A DNA stretch of 42,881 nucleotides from Chloroflexota bacterium. Its GTDB lineage: Bacteria > Chloroflexota > Dormibacteria > Dormibacterales > Dormibacteraceae. The notes beneath the pieces are model-generated. The model was given only the letters and a program-made list of their open reading frames with translations. It searched no databases and was not told the origin of the DNA. The stretch is taken from the NCBI GenBank assembly GCA_005887685.1, contig VBHJ01000150.1:1-42881 (forward strand), in the 5' to 3' direction. Below, in pieces: positions 31,251 through 38,945 of the stretch (position 1 is its first letter; each line of letters opens with the position of its first letter). The position numbers were made by a program, and so were the translations under genes.

Positions 31251-34200
31251 CGCTGGGCCGCGAGCTCGCGGAGTGATTTCCGGTTCACCTTGCCCGGTCC
31301 CGAAAGTGGGAGCTCGTCGACCCGATGCACCACCTCCGGCCACTTGTAGCGTGCAAGGCCGCGCTCTTGAAGGAATCGATCAACGTCCTGTTTCGTCAGG
31401 TCGGTCCGCGCGACCACGAACGCGACCGGCACCTCGCCCAGCTCGGGATGCGGGCGCCCGACTACGCAAACATCGATCACTTCAGGATGCGCGCGCACCA
31501 TCGACTCGACCTCGTAAGGGTTGATGTTGGTTCCGCCCCTGATGATGACGTCCTTGACGCGGCCGGCGACGTGGAGGTATCCGTCGTCGTCGATGAAACC
31601 CAGGTCGCCCATGTGCGCCCATCCGTCATCTGACAGGGGTCCATAAGTCTCGCCCCAGTACCGGTCCTGGACAAGGTCGCCGCGCATGCAGATCTCTCCG
31701 TCGGCGATCTGCCACTCGGCTCGATCGTGGGGTCGCCCGACCGTGGTCCAGCGGAGAGGTTGGGGATCGGACGGGCTCGCGACCGCGAGCTGGCCTGCAT
31801 CCATCGAGCCGTAGAAGCTCGAGATTGGAACTAGGGTCGAGGATTCCCAACGCTCCGCGATCTCTGGGGGCAGCGGCGCCCCCGCGACCGCGACCGCTCG
31901 CAGAGACGCTGTCGGGTGAACCGGGTGGTTCAGCATCCTGATGACGTTGGTGGGCACACCGACCATCACGGTAGCCCGCGAAGCGGCCGCCACGTCGAGG
32001 CAGTGCTCCGGGGTCCAGTGCGGCTCTCGGAGCATGACCAGCGCGGCTCCGGCTCGCAGGCAGTAGAGGCACATGCCCCCGATGCCCTGGGTCAGCGGGG
32101 TCATCGGAAGGACGCGGTCCTTCTCGGTGATCTCCAGCCGCCGGGTGAAGCCCTCGAAAGTGACCTGTTTCAGGCGCGCCGAGAGTGAGGCTAGCTTGGG
32201 CATGCCCGTCGTGCCGGAGGTCATGGCGATCTCGACGATCCGATCCGGGTCGGGATCGGCGCTAGCCGGCTGGGCCGATACGTCGCGCAGCAGGTCTTCC
32301 AGGTTCGCGCCGGTGACGATCAGCGCAGGCCGCGTCTTCTCGCCCAGCCACCGCATCTCGTGCTCGCCGAGGCTCATCGGCAACGGCAGGATGACTGCTC
32401 CGAGGTCAGGGATCGCAAGCTCCAGCGCGACGTGCTGCCAGACGTTCGGCAGCTGCACGCCGACGACGTCGCCCGCCTTCACGCCCCGAGCCGCGAGCAC
32501 GCGTTGGAAACGGCGCACATGCTCGAGGAGCAGCCCGAACTCGATCTCGCCCTCGTCCCATACAGCGGTGGCATGGGGACGGCGCCGAGCGTTCCACTCG
32601 AGGTAGCTCATCGGGTCGTACGGCCGCGTCAACTGAGCGACCCGGTCCGGAGAAAGCGGGAGCGACACGTCGTTGAGCGACAGGGCATCAGCGATCGCAT
32701 TGGCGACAGCCGCCGTCGCGCCTATTGTTCCTCCCTCGCCGGCACCCTTGGTGCCCAGCTCGTGGACGGTCGACGGCGTGACGAGGTGCGTGATCTCGAC
32801 GGACGGCGCCTCGCCCGCGGTGGGGATGAGGTAATCGAGAAAGGTTCCGCTCAGCAGCTGTCCGTCTGGGCCATACGCGACCTCCTCCATGAGAGCAGCC
32901 CCGACGCCCTGCGTTACGCCGCCCACCACCTGGCCTTCGACGACGCTCGGGTTGATCAGCACCCCGCAATCCTCGGCCACGACGTAACGGAGGATCTTGG
33001 CCGCGCCGGTCTCGCGGTCCACCTCGACGAGGCACGCGTGGGTGGCGTATGGGTACGAGGCCTGGGGCGCGTCGTAGGTCACCGACACGTCGAGGACATG
33101 CTGACCGTCGTTGCGCTCCGCGAGCTGGGCCAGCGTGAGGTCCGCGGGCTCGCCATCGACCAGCACCGCGGCGCCGTCGATCGAGAGTCGCTCGGTGGGC
33201 TGGTCCAGCCGATACGACGCCGCATCGAGGATGGCCTCTCGCAGCAGCTTCGCGGCACGATAGGCGCTTGTCGCCGCGGTGACGGAACCGCGGCTCATGA
33301 ACGATCCCGTCCCGTGGCCGACCGTCGCGGTGTCGGTCTGTTCGACAACCACGCTTTCGGCCGCGACGCCGATGCCGGCGGCCGCAACCTGTGCGAACGT
33401 CGTATGCGATCCCTGTCCGATCGCGGGGCATGTCGTCTGGAGGTGCACCCGGCCGTCGGCGGCGAGCCACACGCGAGAGGTGTCGGTGCCAGGGATGTCG
33501 TCCATGCCGCGACCCTGAAACGTCGACGATCCGGCGCCCGTGTACTCGACGTAGGAGCCGATGCCGATTCCAAAGAGGCGGCCCTCGCTCCGCCCCCTTG
33601 CCTGCTCCTTGCGCGCGGCCCCGTAGTCGAACACCTGCAACGCAGAATCGAGCGCGGCGGCGTAGTCGCCCGAGTCATATGGATGCCGCGTGACACTTAG
33701 ATACGGCATCTGCGACGCCTGCACGAAGTTGACGCGACGAACGTCCGCGGGATCGAGGCCCAGCCGCGCCGCGATCAGGTCCATCAGGCGCTCGTGCGCG
33801 AGCACGGCCGTCACCATTCCAACGCCGCGATACGCGCCTTCAGGGCATTTGTTGGTCGCGACTGCATATGTGTCGTACTCATAGGCCCGGATGTCATATG
33901 GCCCCGTGATGAGTCCGGCTGTGCCGAGCGGGTCGAGCAACGGACCGAAGGGCCTGATCCCGTATGCCCCGATGTTGGAGAAGATCGTTGCGCGCAGGCC
34001 CAGCACGCGCCCGTCCTTGCGCACGGCGGCACTGAACTTGACGTTCTGGTCGCGCGCGTGGCTCGCGGCACGCATGTGCTCCGAGCGCGTCTCGACCCAC
34101 TTGACCGGAGCGTTCATCCGCATTGAGATCCACGCGAGGAGGATCTCCTCCGGGTAGACCTGTGCCTTGACCCCAAAGCCCCCTCCTACGTCCGTCGCGA

Positions 34201-34918
34201 CGACGCGAACGGCGGCCCGGTCCAGCTGCAGGCACTCCGAGATCGCATCCGCGACGAGGTGCGGAATCTGAGTCGACGTCCAGACGCCGACGCCTCCCTC
34301 GCCGTCGGGCGCGGCGATGACGCCACGACCCTCCAACGGCGCGGCGGACACGCGCGGGTGGGTCACCTCACCTTCGACGACTAGATCACAGCGCTCGAAC
34401 GCGTCCTCCAGGTTGCCGTAGGCGCGGTGGCCCAAAAAGTAGAGGTTCTCCGCCACGGCTTCATGCACGAGTGGAGCGTTCTCGGCCACCGCGTCTTCAA
34501 ATGTGACGATCGCCGGGATGGGGTCGATCTCGGCCTGGATGAGCTCCACCGCGTCGGCTGCCCGGTAGCGGGTGTCCGCGACGGCCGCGGCCATCATCTC
34601 GCCCACGAAGCGCACGCGATCGATCGCGAGGATCGGCCGTTCCGGGGAGACCGCACCGGGCGTCGAGAGATGGACGGCCAAAGGCAGGCATGTGCCGTCA
34701 AGGTCCGCGGCGGTGAAAACCGCGCGTACGCCCGGCCCGGCCTGCGCGCCTGAAACGTCGAGCCCGTGGAGGCGGCCGCTGGCGATCGGACTCCGCAGCA
34801 GGCCGACGTGCAGGCATCCGTCCGGCTCGAGGTCGTCGGCGAACTTGGCGGTTCCGCGCAGCAGGCGGCCATCCTCGAGCCGCCTCAGGCGCATGCCGAG
34901 TGGGCCGCCCTCAGCCAT
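31247..34918 (-). CDS. Molybdenum hydroxylase large subunit fused to acyl-CoA ligase
   Basis: One uninterrupted frame of 1223 aa from ATG 34918; further upstream starts give untranslated-looking sequence. Residues 1-769 are a xanthine dehydrogenase/aldehyde oxidase Mo-binding subunit: substrate-domain opening GMRLRRLEDGRLLRGTAKF, VGGGFGVKAQVYPEE, GAYRGVGMV, CPAIGQGSHTTF, and catalytic Glu728 in KGAGEGG. Residue 770 is Met (base 32611), where an AMP-forming acyl-CoA ligase starts (SYLEWNARRRPHATAVWDEG): P-loop MTSGTTGMPK, GDLGFIDDDGYLHVAGRVKD, and terminal Lys in GPGKVNRKS. There is no stop and no ribosome-binding site at the junction, and both halves look complete. No FAD or Fe-S subunit is adjacent. 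Either a true fusion or an in-frame loss of a short junction; see findings. Confidence 0.85.
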   Translation of the reverse strand: MAEGGPLGMRLRRLEDGRLLRGTAKFADDLEPDGCLHVGLLRSPIASGRLHGLDVSGAQAGPGVRAVFTAADLDGTCLPLAVHLSTPGAVSPERPILAIDRVRFVGEMMAAAVADTRYRAADAVELIQAEIDPIPAIVTFEDAVAENAPLVHEAVAENLYFLGHRAYGNLEDAFERCDLVVEGEVTHPRVSAAPLEGRGVIAAPDGEGGVGVWTSTQIPHLVADAISECLQLDRAAVRVVATDVGGGFGVKAQVYPEEILLAWISMRMNAPVKWVETRSEHMRAASHARDQNVKFSAAVRKDGRVLGLRATIFSNIGAYGIRPFGPLLDPLGTAGLITGPYDIRAYEYDTYAVATNKCPEGAYRGVGMVTAVLAHERLMDLIAARLGLDPADVRRVNFVQASQMPYLSVTRHPYDSGDYAAALDSALQVFDYGAARKEQARGRSEGRLFGIGIGSYVEYTGAGSSTFQGRGMDDIPGTDTSRVWLAADGRVHLQTTCPAIGQGSHTTFAQVAAAGIGVAAESVVVEQTDTATVGHGTGSFMSRGSVTAATSAYRAAKLLREAILDAASYRLDQPTERLSIDGAAVLVDGEPADLTLAQLAERNDGQHVLDVSVTYDAPQASYPYATHACLVEVDRETGAAKILRYVVAEDCGVLINPSVVEGQVVGGVTQGVGAALMEEVAYGPDGQLLSGTFLDYLIPTAGEAPSVEITHLVTPSTVHELGTKGAGEGGTIGATAAVANAIADALSLNDVSLPLSPDRVAQLTRPYDPMSYLEWNARRRPHATAVWDEGEIEFGLLLEHVRRFQRVLAARGVKAGDVVGVQLPNVWQHVALELAIPDLGAVILPLPMSLGEHEMRWLGEKTRPALIVTGANLEDLLRDVSAQPASADPDPDRIVEIAMTSGTTGMPKLASLSARLKQVTFEGFTRRLEITEKDRVLPMTPLTQGIGGMCLYCLRAGAALVMLREPHWTPEHCLDVAAASRATVMVGVPTNVIRMLNHPVHPTASLRAVAVAGAPLPPEIAERWESSTLVPISSFYGSMDAGQLAVASPSDPQPLRWTTVGRPHDRAEWQIADGEICMRGDLVQDRYWGETYGPLSDDGWAHMGDLGFIDDDGYLHVAGRVKDVIIRGGTNINPYEVESMVRAHPEVIDVCVVGRPHPELGEVPVAFVVARTDLTKQDVDRFLQERGLARYKWPEVVHRVDELPLSGPGKVNRKSLRELAAQR

Positions 34919-34926
34919 CGGGTGAA

Positions 34927-34932
34927 ACGTTA
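34927..34932 (-). promoter_or_regulatory. Candidate leaderless -10 box (TAACGT) for the minus operon
   Basis: On the minus strand TAACGT (TAnnnT) ends 8 bases before the ATG at 34918, with no Shine-Dalgarno. No clear -35 is seen. Confidence 0.3.
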
Positions 34933-34967
34933 AGCGCTCAGCGCCGGCTGCTCCCCCTGTGCCTGAG

Positions 34968-34983
34968 TACCGCAGTTGCGGTA
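34968..34983. promoter_or_regulatory. Perfect palindrome TACCGCA-GT-TGCGGTA, candidate operator
   Basis: Perfect 7-base arms with a 2-base centre, directly abutting the TTGACA at 34984-34989. It lies in the divergent gap between the minus-strand operon (start 34918) and the G1 peptidase (start 35055), well placed for a dimeric regulator acting on either side. Confidence 0.7.
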
Positions 34984-35014
34984 TTGACACCCGGTCCCAT
35001 GAGTTGGTACGGAT
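34984..35014 (+). promoter_or_regulatory. Candidate sigma-70-type promoter for the G1 peptidase
   Basis: TTGACA at 34984-34989 is a consensus -35; 18 bases later TACGGAT (35008-35014) is a weak -10. The start codon follows at 35055 with GGGGAGGT in between, giving a leader of about 35 bases. Confidence 0.5.
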
Positions 35015-35054
35015 CAAGGCAACAGAATCACCCATTGGCTGTGGGGAGGTGTGT

Positions 35055-35912
35055 ATGTCCGCGCGTTTGACGGTGTTTCGGGTCTTCCCTTTTCTTGTCC
35101 TGGCGGCTGTTGCCCTCGCGGCATTCGCGGGGTCGTCGCCTGGCATAAGACATGCGGTCGCCATGCATCACAACCGGCCGATCATCCACGTGGGAGCAAA
35201 CCAGTCCAACAACTGGTCTGGCTACAACCAGGGAGCGCTCGAGCAGGGCGGCAAGACCTTCACCTCGATTTCGGGCACGTGGACCGTGCCAACCGCCTCC
35301 GCTCGCAAGGCGAATGAGGCCGAATATTCGGCGACCTGGATCGGGATCGGCGGCGGATGCATCGACGCGGGATGCATGGCCACCGACAGCACGCTCATCC
35401 AGGATGGAACCGGGCAGGACGTCGATTCGACAGGACACGCGAGCTACTACGCCTGGTGGGAGATCATCCCCGCGCCCAGCGTGAACCTGAGCGGGTGCAG
35501 CCCGGACCCTAACTGCACGGTCGCCGCCGGCGACCAGGTCACCAGCACGATTGCGACATCCATCAACGGGCTCTGGACCATGTCGATGAGCGACAACACG
35601 CGTGGTTGGACCTGGTCGATGTCGATCGGGTACTCGTCGACTGAGGGATCCGCGGAGTGGATCGAGGAGACGCCGGTGGTGCTCGACAACTCGGGCAATG
35701 TCACCATCGGACCGATGCCGAACCTGACGGGCGCGCATTTCGACCTTGCCACGACCAACGGGGCTGCGGCGGGACTCATGGCTTCTGAAGAGATGCAGCT
35801 GGTCGACCTCAATCGCAACGTGATCGCGACGCCATCCGCCCCCGATCCGGATGCGGACGGATTCAACGTTTGCACCTACGCCGGGTCCTGCGGGGCTCCA
35901 GCCGGCAGCTGA
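35055..35912 (+). CDS. Secreted G1-family glutamic endopeptidase (eqolisin-like)
   Basis: Encodes 285 aa from ATG 35055, chosen for GGGGAGGT 5 bases upstream. It has an N-terminal signal peptide (hydrophobic residues 11-25) and a short propeptide-like stretch. The G1 core follows: NNWSGYNQGALEQ, FTSISGTWTVPTA, YSATWIGIGGG, LIQDGTGQ (candidate catalytic Gln116), SYYAWWEIIPAP, and GSAEWIEETP (candidate catalytic Glu201). Two cysteine pairs may form disulfides. Eqolisins are acid-active proteases first known from fungi, and bacterial members are found in acid-tolerant soil groups. It would be exported and act outside the cell, probably at low pH. Followed by a terminator hairpin. Confidence 0.9.
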   Translation: MSARLTVFRVFPFLVLAAVALAAFAGSSPGIRHAVAMHHNRPIIHVGANQSNNWSGYNQGALEQGGKTFTSISGTWTVPTASARKANEAEYSATWIGIGGGCIDAGCMATDSTLIQDGTGQDVDSTGHASYYAWWEIIPAPSVNLSGCSPDPNCTVAAGDQVTSTIATSINGLWTMSMSDNTRGWTWSMSIGYSSTEGSAEWIEETPVVLDNSGNVTIGPMPNLTGAHFDLATTNGAAAGLMASEEMQLVDLNRNVIATPSAPDPDADGFNVCTYAGSCGAPAGS

Positions 35913-35920
35913 CACATCAG

Positions 35921-35946
35921 CGGGAGGGTCCCGAACGACCCTCCCG
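35921..35946 (+). terminator. Hairpin terminator between the G1 peptidase and the purine operon
   Basis: A 10-bp stem CGGGAGGGTC (35921-35930) and GACCCTCCCG (35937-35946), loop CCGAAC, followed by a pyrimidine-rich tail (TCCTATCCTTCTT). It ends only 11 bases before the TTG start of the next gene. Confidence 0.7.
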
Positions 35947-35957
35947 TCCTATCCTTC

Positions 35958-36452
35958 TTGCTCATCGACGGCATCGCCCGTTTCAACGCACTGGCGCCGA
36001 AAGAAGCTGAAGAGGGCCTGTACAGATGCCTGGCCAATCGTCGCTGGGCGGCCGAAGTATCCACGAACCGACCCTACCCGGACACGCAGGCTCTTCTCGC
36101 GGCGGCTCAGGGTGCGTTGAACGCATTGACGGATGAGGACTGGGTGGCGGCATTCACGGCACACCCGCGAATCGGCGAGAGGGGCGGCGACGCGCCCGAG
36201 AGCTCGCGGCGCGAGCAGAGCCACGCCTTGCGGTCGCCGGCCGATACCCTGACCGCGCTCGAACGCGACAATCGGCAGTATGAGGAGAAGTTTGGCCACG
36301 TCTTTCTCATCAGGGCCGGTGGACGGAGCGGGGAGGAGATCCTGTCCGAGCTGCGGCGCCGCATGAAGAACGATCCCGCCACGGAATTCGCCGAGGCGTG
36401 TCGCGAGCTCGCGCAGATCGCCACCGAGCGGCTGTCGCTGCTGGTTTCATGA
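35958..36452 (+). CDS. uraD: OHCU decarboxylase
   Basis: Encodes 164 aa from TTG 35958; no better start exists before the conserved ARFNALAPKEAEEGLYRCLA. The family motifs are present: RRWAAEV, catalytic-region AHPRIGERGG (His), SSRREQS (Glu/Gln), and KFGHVFLIRAGGRSGEEIL. It converts 2-oxo-4-hydroxy-4-carboxy-5-ureidoimidazoline to S-allantoin, the last step of urate breakdown. It is the first gene of the purine operon, overlapping the HIU hydrolase start (ATGA). The start has no Shine-Dalgarno, and a terminator hairpin ends just before it; TATCCT at 35950-35955 is too close for a normal promoter. Confidence 0.9.
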   Translation: MLIDGIARFNALAPKEAEEGLYRCLANRRWAAEVSTNRPYPDTQALLAAAQGALNALTDEDWVAAFTAHPRIGERGGDAPESSRREQSHALRSPADTLTALERDNRQYEEKFGHVFLIRAGGRSGEEILSELRRRMKNDPATEFAEACRELAQIATERLSLLVS

Positions 36453-36778
36453 GCATCTCGACCCACGTCCTGGACACGATGCGAGGGTCGCCCGCCGCGG
36501 GCCTGGCGGTGAGGCTGAAGCGCCATGAGCCAGACGGCGATTGGAAAGAGGTGGCGGATGCGGTCACCGACGCGGACGGCCGCGTGCCCGAGCTGACCGA
36601 AGAGGAGCTCGAGGCGGGGGAGTACCGGCTCGAGTTCGACACCCGGCCATATTTCGAGCGGTCGGGACTCAGCGCGTTCTACCCGGCGGTCACGGTGATC
36701 TTCAGCTTCGACGGCGGTCACCTGCACGTGCCTCTGCTCCTCAGCGCGTACGGGTTCACCACCTACAAGGGCACATGA
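36449..36778 (+). CDS. uraH: 5-hydroxyisourate hydrolase (transthyretin-related)
   Basis: Encodes 109 aa from ATG 36449, overlapping the stop of uraD. Transthyretin-fold signature: ISTHVLDTMRGSPAAGLAV (active-site His), DGRVPEL, an Arg in FDTRPYFE, HLHVPLLLSAYGF (active-site His), and C-terminal TTYKGT (usual YRGS; here YKGT). It hydrolyses 5-hydroxyisourate to OHCU. It sits in pathway order between the decarboxylase and urate oxidase, again with an ATGA overlap to the next gene. Confidence 0.93.
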   Translation: MSISTHVLDTMRGSPAAGLAVRLKRHEPDGDWKEVADAVTDADGRVPELTEEELEAGEYRLEFDTRPYFERSGLSAFYPAVTVIFSFDGGHLHVPLLLSAYGFTTYKGT

Positions 36779-37644
36779 CCATCGTCCTCGGCGACAACCA
36801 GTACGGCAAGGCGGAGACGCATGTCGTTCGGGTCACAAAGTCCGGTGGGACCCATGAAATTCGGGATCTCACAGTCACCGTTGCGCTTGCGGGCGATTTC
36901 GCCGAGACGCACCTCAGCGGGGACAACAGCAAAGTCGTGGCGACTGACACCCAAAAGAACACCGTTTTCGCCTTCGCGCGCGACCCGATCGGCGACATCG
37001 AGGATTTCGGCCTCCGGCTGGCCCGGCATTTCGTCGGCGAGTTCGCGTCCGTCTACCGCGCCCGCGTGCACATCGACGAAGCCGCCTGGTCCCACATCGG
37101 CGTCGGCGGCAAGCCTCACGACCACGCGTTTGTCCGCGCCGGTTCGGAGAAGCGCATGGCGACGGTCACCTGCACAGACGACGGGAGCTGGGTCGTGAGT
37201 GGCGTCGGCGACCTTCTGGTGCTGAAGTCCACCGGCTCGGAGTTCCACGGCTTTCTAAAGGACCGCTTCACCACGCTTGCCGAGACTGAAGAGCGGATCC
37301 TGGCGACGTCGGTCGTCGCCCGGTGGCGTCACGTCGACACTCAGGTGGAGTGGGCAAGGTCGCACGATGACGTGCGCCGTCTTCTGCTCGAAACCTTTGC
37401 CCTCAAACACAGCCTGTCGCTGCAGCAGACGCTCTACGCCATGGGGGAGGCCGTGTTGCGCGCGCGCCCCGAGGTCGCGGAGATCCGGATGTCGATGCTC
37501 AACAAGCATCATTTCGCCGTCGACCTCTCGCCATTTGGCATGGCGAACGAGAACGAGGTCTTCTACGCGTCCGACCGGCCATTCGGCCTGATCGAGGGCA
37601 CGGTGACACGCGACGACGCGCCGGAACCCGGTTTCGCCTGGTAG
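36775..37644 (+). CDS. pucL: Urate oxidase (cofactor-independent uricase)
   Basis: Encodes 289 aa from ATG 36775, overlapping uraH (ATGA). Tunnelling-fold uricase motifs: NQYGKAETHVVRV (catalytic Lys), VATDTQKNTVFAFAR (catalytic Thr), FHGFLKDRFTTL (substrate Phe/Arg region), and SMLNKHHFAVDLSPFG (catalytic His). Length is normal. It oxidises urate to 5-hydroxyisourate with O2, releasing H2O2. The gene abuts the xanthine dehydrogenase FAD subunit with no gap, which places urate production and consumption in one transcript. Confidence 0.95.
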   Translation: MTIVLGDNQYGKAETHVVRVTKSGGTHEIRDLTVTVALAGDFAETHLSGDNSKVVATDTQKNTVFAFARDPIGDIEDFGLRLARHFVGEFASVYRARVHIDEAAWSHIGVGGKPHDHAFVRAGSEKRMATVTCTDDGSWVVSGVGDLLVLKSTGSEFHGFLKDRFTTLAETEERILATSVVARWRHVDTQVEWARSHDDVRRLLLETFALKHSLSLQQTLYAMGEAVLRARPEVAEIRMSMLNKHHFAVDLSPFGMANENEVFYASDRPFGLIEGTVTRDDAPEPGFAW

Positions 37645-38487
37645 ATGGAGTTTCTCCAGCCGTCGACGTGGACCGAAGCGCTCGGAATGAAGGCGGCGCA
37701 CCCGGAGGCGACGCCCATCGCGGGCGGCACCGACCTCATGGTCGAGATCAACCTCGACCACGGCCGCCCGGTCGCGATCATGGACCTGACGCGAATCGCC
37801 GAGCTCAACGAGTGGGGGACTGAGGACGGCCGGCTCCGCATCGGCGCCGGCGTGACGTATACGCGACTGATCGACGAGCTTGGCGACCGGCTGCCAGGCC
37901 TGGCCATGGCGTCCCGCACGGTCGGGTCGCCCCAGATCCGCAACCGCGGCACGGTAGGGGGCAACCTCGGGACCTCGTCGCCGGCCGGCGACGCGCTCCC
38001 ACCGCTGCTCGCGTCGGATGCGCTCGTCGAGCTGGCTTCCGTCTCCGGCACGCGGCGGTTGCCCGTGCGCGAGTTCTTCACCGGGCCCAAGCGAAACGCG
38101 ATGCGGAAAGACGAGCTGATCGCCGCATTCCTTGTCGGGCCGGCGGCCGGGGCGCAGCAATTCTCCAAGGTCGGAACACGCAACGCGATGGTCATCGCGG
38201 TCTGCTCGTTTGCCCTTGCCATCGATCCAGAGCGGCGCACGGTCGGGACCGGCATCGGCTCGGCGGGGCCGACGCCCCTTCGCGCGCCCGACGCGGAAAC
38301 CTTCATCCAGGCCGAGCTCGACTGGGACGGCCGGAAGCAGGTGAGCCCGGCCACCCTGGATCGATTCGGCGAGCTGGTCGCGGCCGCGGCGCGGCCGATC
38401 GACGACATCCGCGGCACGGCCGACTACCGCCGGCACGCGCTGGCAGTGCTGGCGCGCCGCTGCCTGGCGTGGGCGTGGGCCGCGTGA
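37645..38487 (+). CDS. xdhB: Xanthine dehydrogenase FAD-binding subunit
   Basis: Encodes 280 aa from ATG 37645, starting directly after the uricase stop. FAD motifs of the molybdopterin dehydrogenase family: ATPIAGGTDLMVEINLDHGR and NRGTVGGNLGTSSPAGDALP. A C-terminal CO-dehydrogenase flavoprotein domain follows. It passes electrons from the Fe-S centres to NAD or another acceptor. The stop overlaps the Fe-S subunit start (GTGA at 38484-38487). Confidence 0.93.
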   Translation: MEFLQPSTWTEALGMKAAHPEATPIAGGTDLMVEINLDHGRPVAIMDLTRIAELNEWGTEDGRLRIGAGVTYTRLIDELGDRLPGLAMASRTVGSPQIRNRGTVGGNLGTSSPAGDALPPLLASDALVELASVSGTRRLPVREFFTGPKRNAMRKDELIAAFLVGPAAGAQQFSKVGTRNAMVIAVCSFALAIDPERRTVGTGIGSAGPTPLRAPDAETFIQAELDWDGRKQVSPATLDRFGELVAAAARPIDDIRGTADYRRHALAVLARRCLAWAWAA

Positions 38488-38945
38488 GGATCACCTGCGT
38501 CGTCAACGGACAGTCACGAACGACCGATGACGTGTGGGCCGGCGAAAGCCTTCTCTACGTGCTTCGCGAACGTTTTGGGCTGTACGGCTCGAAGAACGCG
38601 TGCGAGCAGGGTGAATGCGGATCGTGCTCCGTCTACCTCGATGGGACGCTGGTTTGCGCGTGCCTGGTGCTCGGTGGACAGGCCCACGGTCGCGAGATAT
38701 TGACCGTCGAGGGTATCGCGCCCGAGAGCTCGCCGCATCGCGTGCAAAAGGCGTTCGTCGAAGCCGGGGCGGTGCAATGCGGTTTCTGCACGCCCGGTCT
38801 CATCGTGGCGACGCACGACCTCCTGCAGCGGGTGCGTCAGCCGACCGACGCGCAGATACGCGAAGCCCTCGCCGGCAACATCTGCCGCTGCACCGGCTAC
38901 GCCAAGATCATCGACGCGGTGCACATGGCAGCCGGCTCCCGATGA
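38484..38945 (+). CDS. xdhC: Xanthine dehydrogenase [2Fe-2S] subunit
   Basis: Encodes 153 aa from GTG 38484, chosen for the 4-base overlap; an in-frame GTG at 38469 would add 5 residues. Both clusters are visible: the plant-type site CEQGECGSC with a further Cys in LVCAC, and the second site CGFCTPG plus NICRCTGY. Length and order match the small subunit of three-subunit molybdenum hydroxylases. Overlaps the Mo subunit start (ATGA at 38942-38945). Confidence 0.94.
   Translation: MRITCVVNGQSRTTDDVWAGESLLYVLRERFGLYGSKNACEQGECGSCSVYLDGTLVCACLVLGGQAHGREILTVEGIAPESSPHRVQKAFVEAGAVQCGFCTPGLIVATHDLLQRVRQPTDAQIREALAGNICRCTGYAKIIDAVHMAAGSR

Noticed and set aside
34919-35164. N-terminal extension of the Mo hydroxylase to 35164
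   Set aside because: The extra residues do not match the family, cross the palindrome and promoter, and overlap the divergent peptidase gene.
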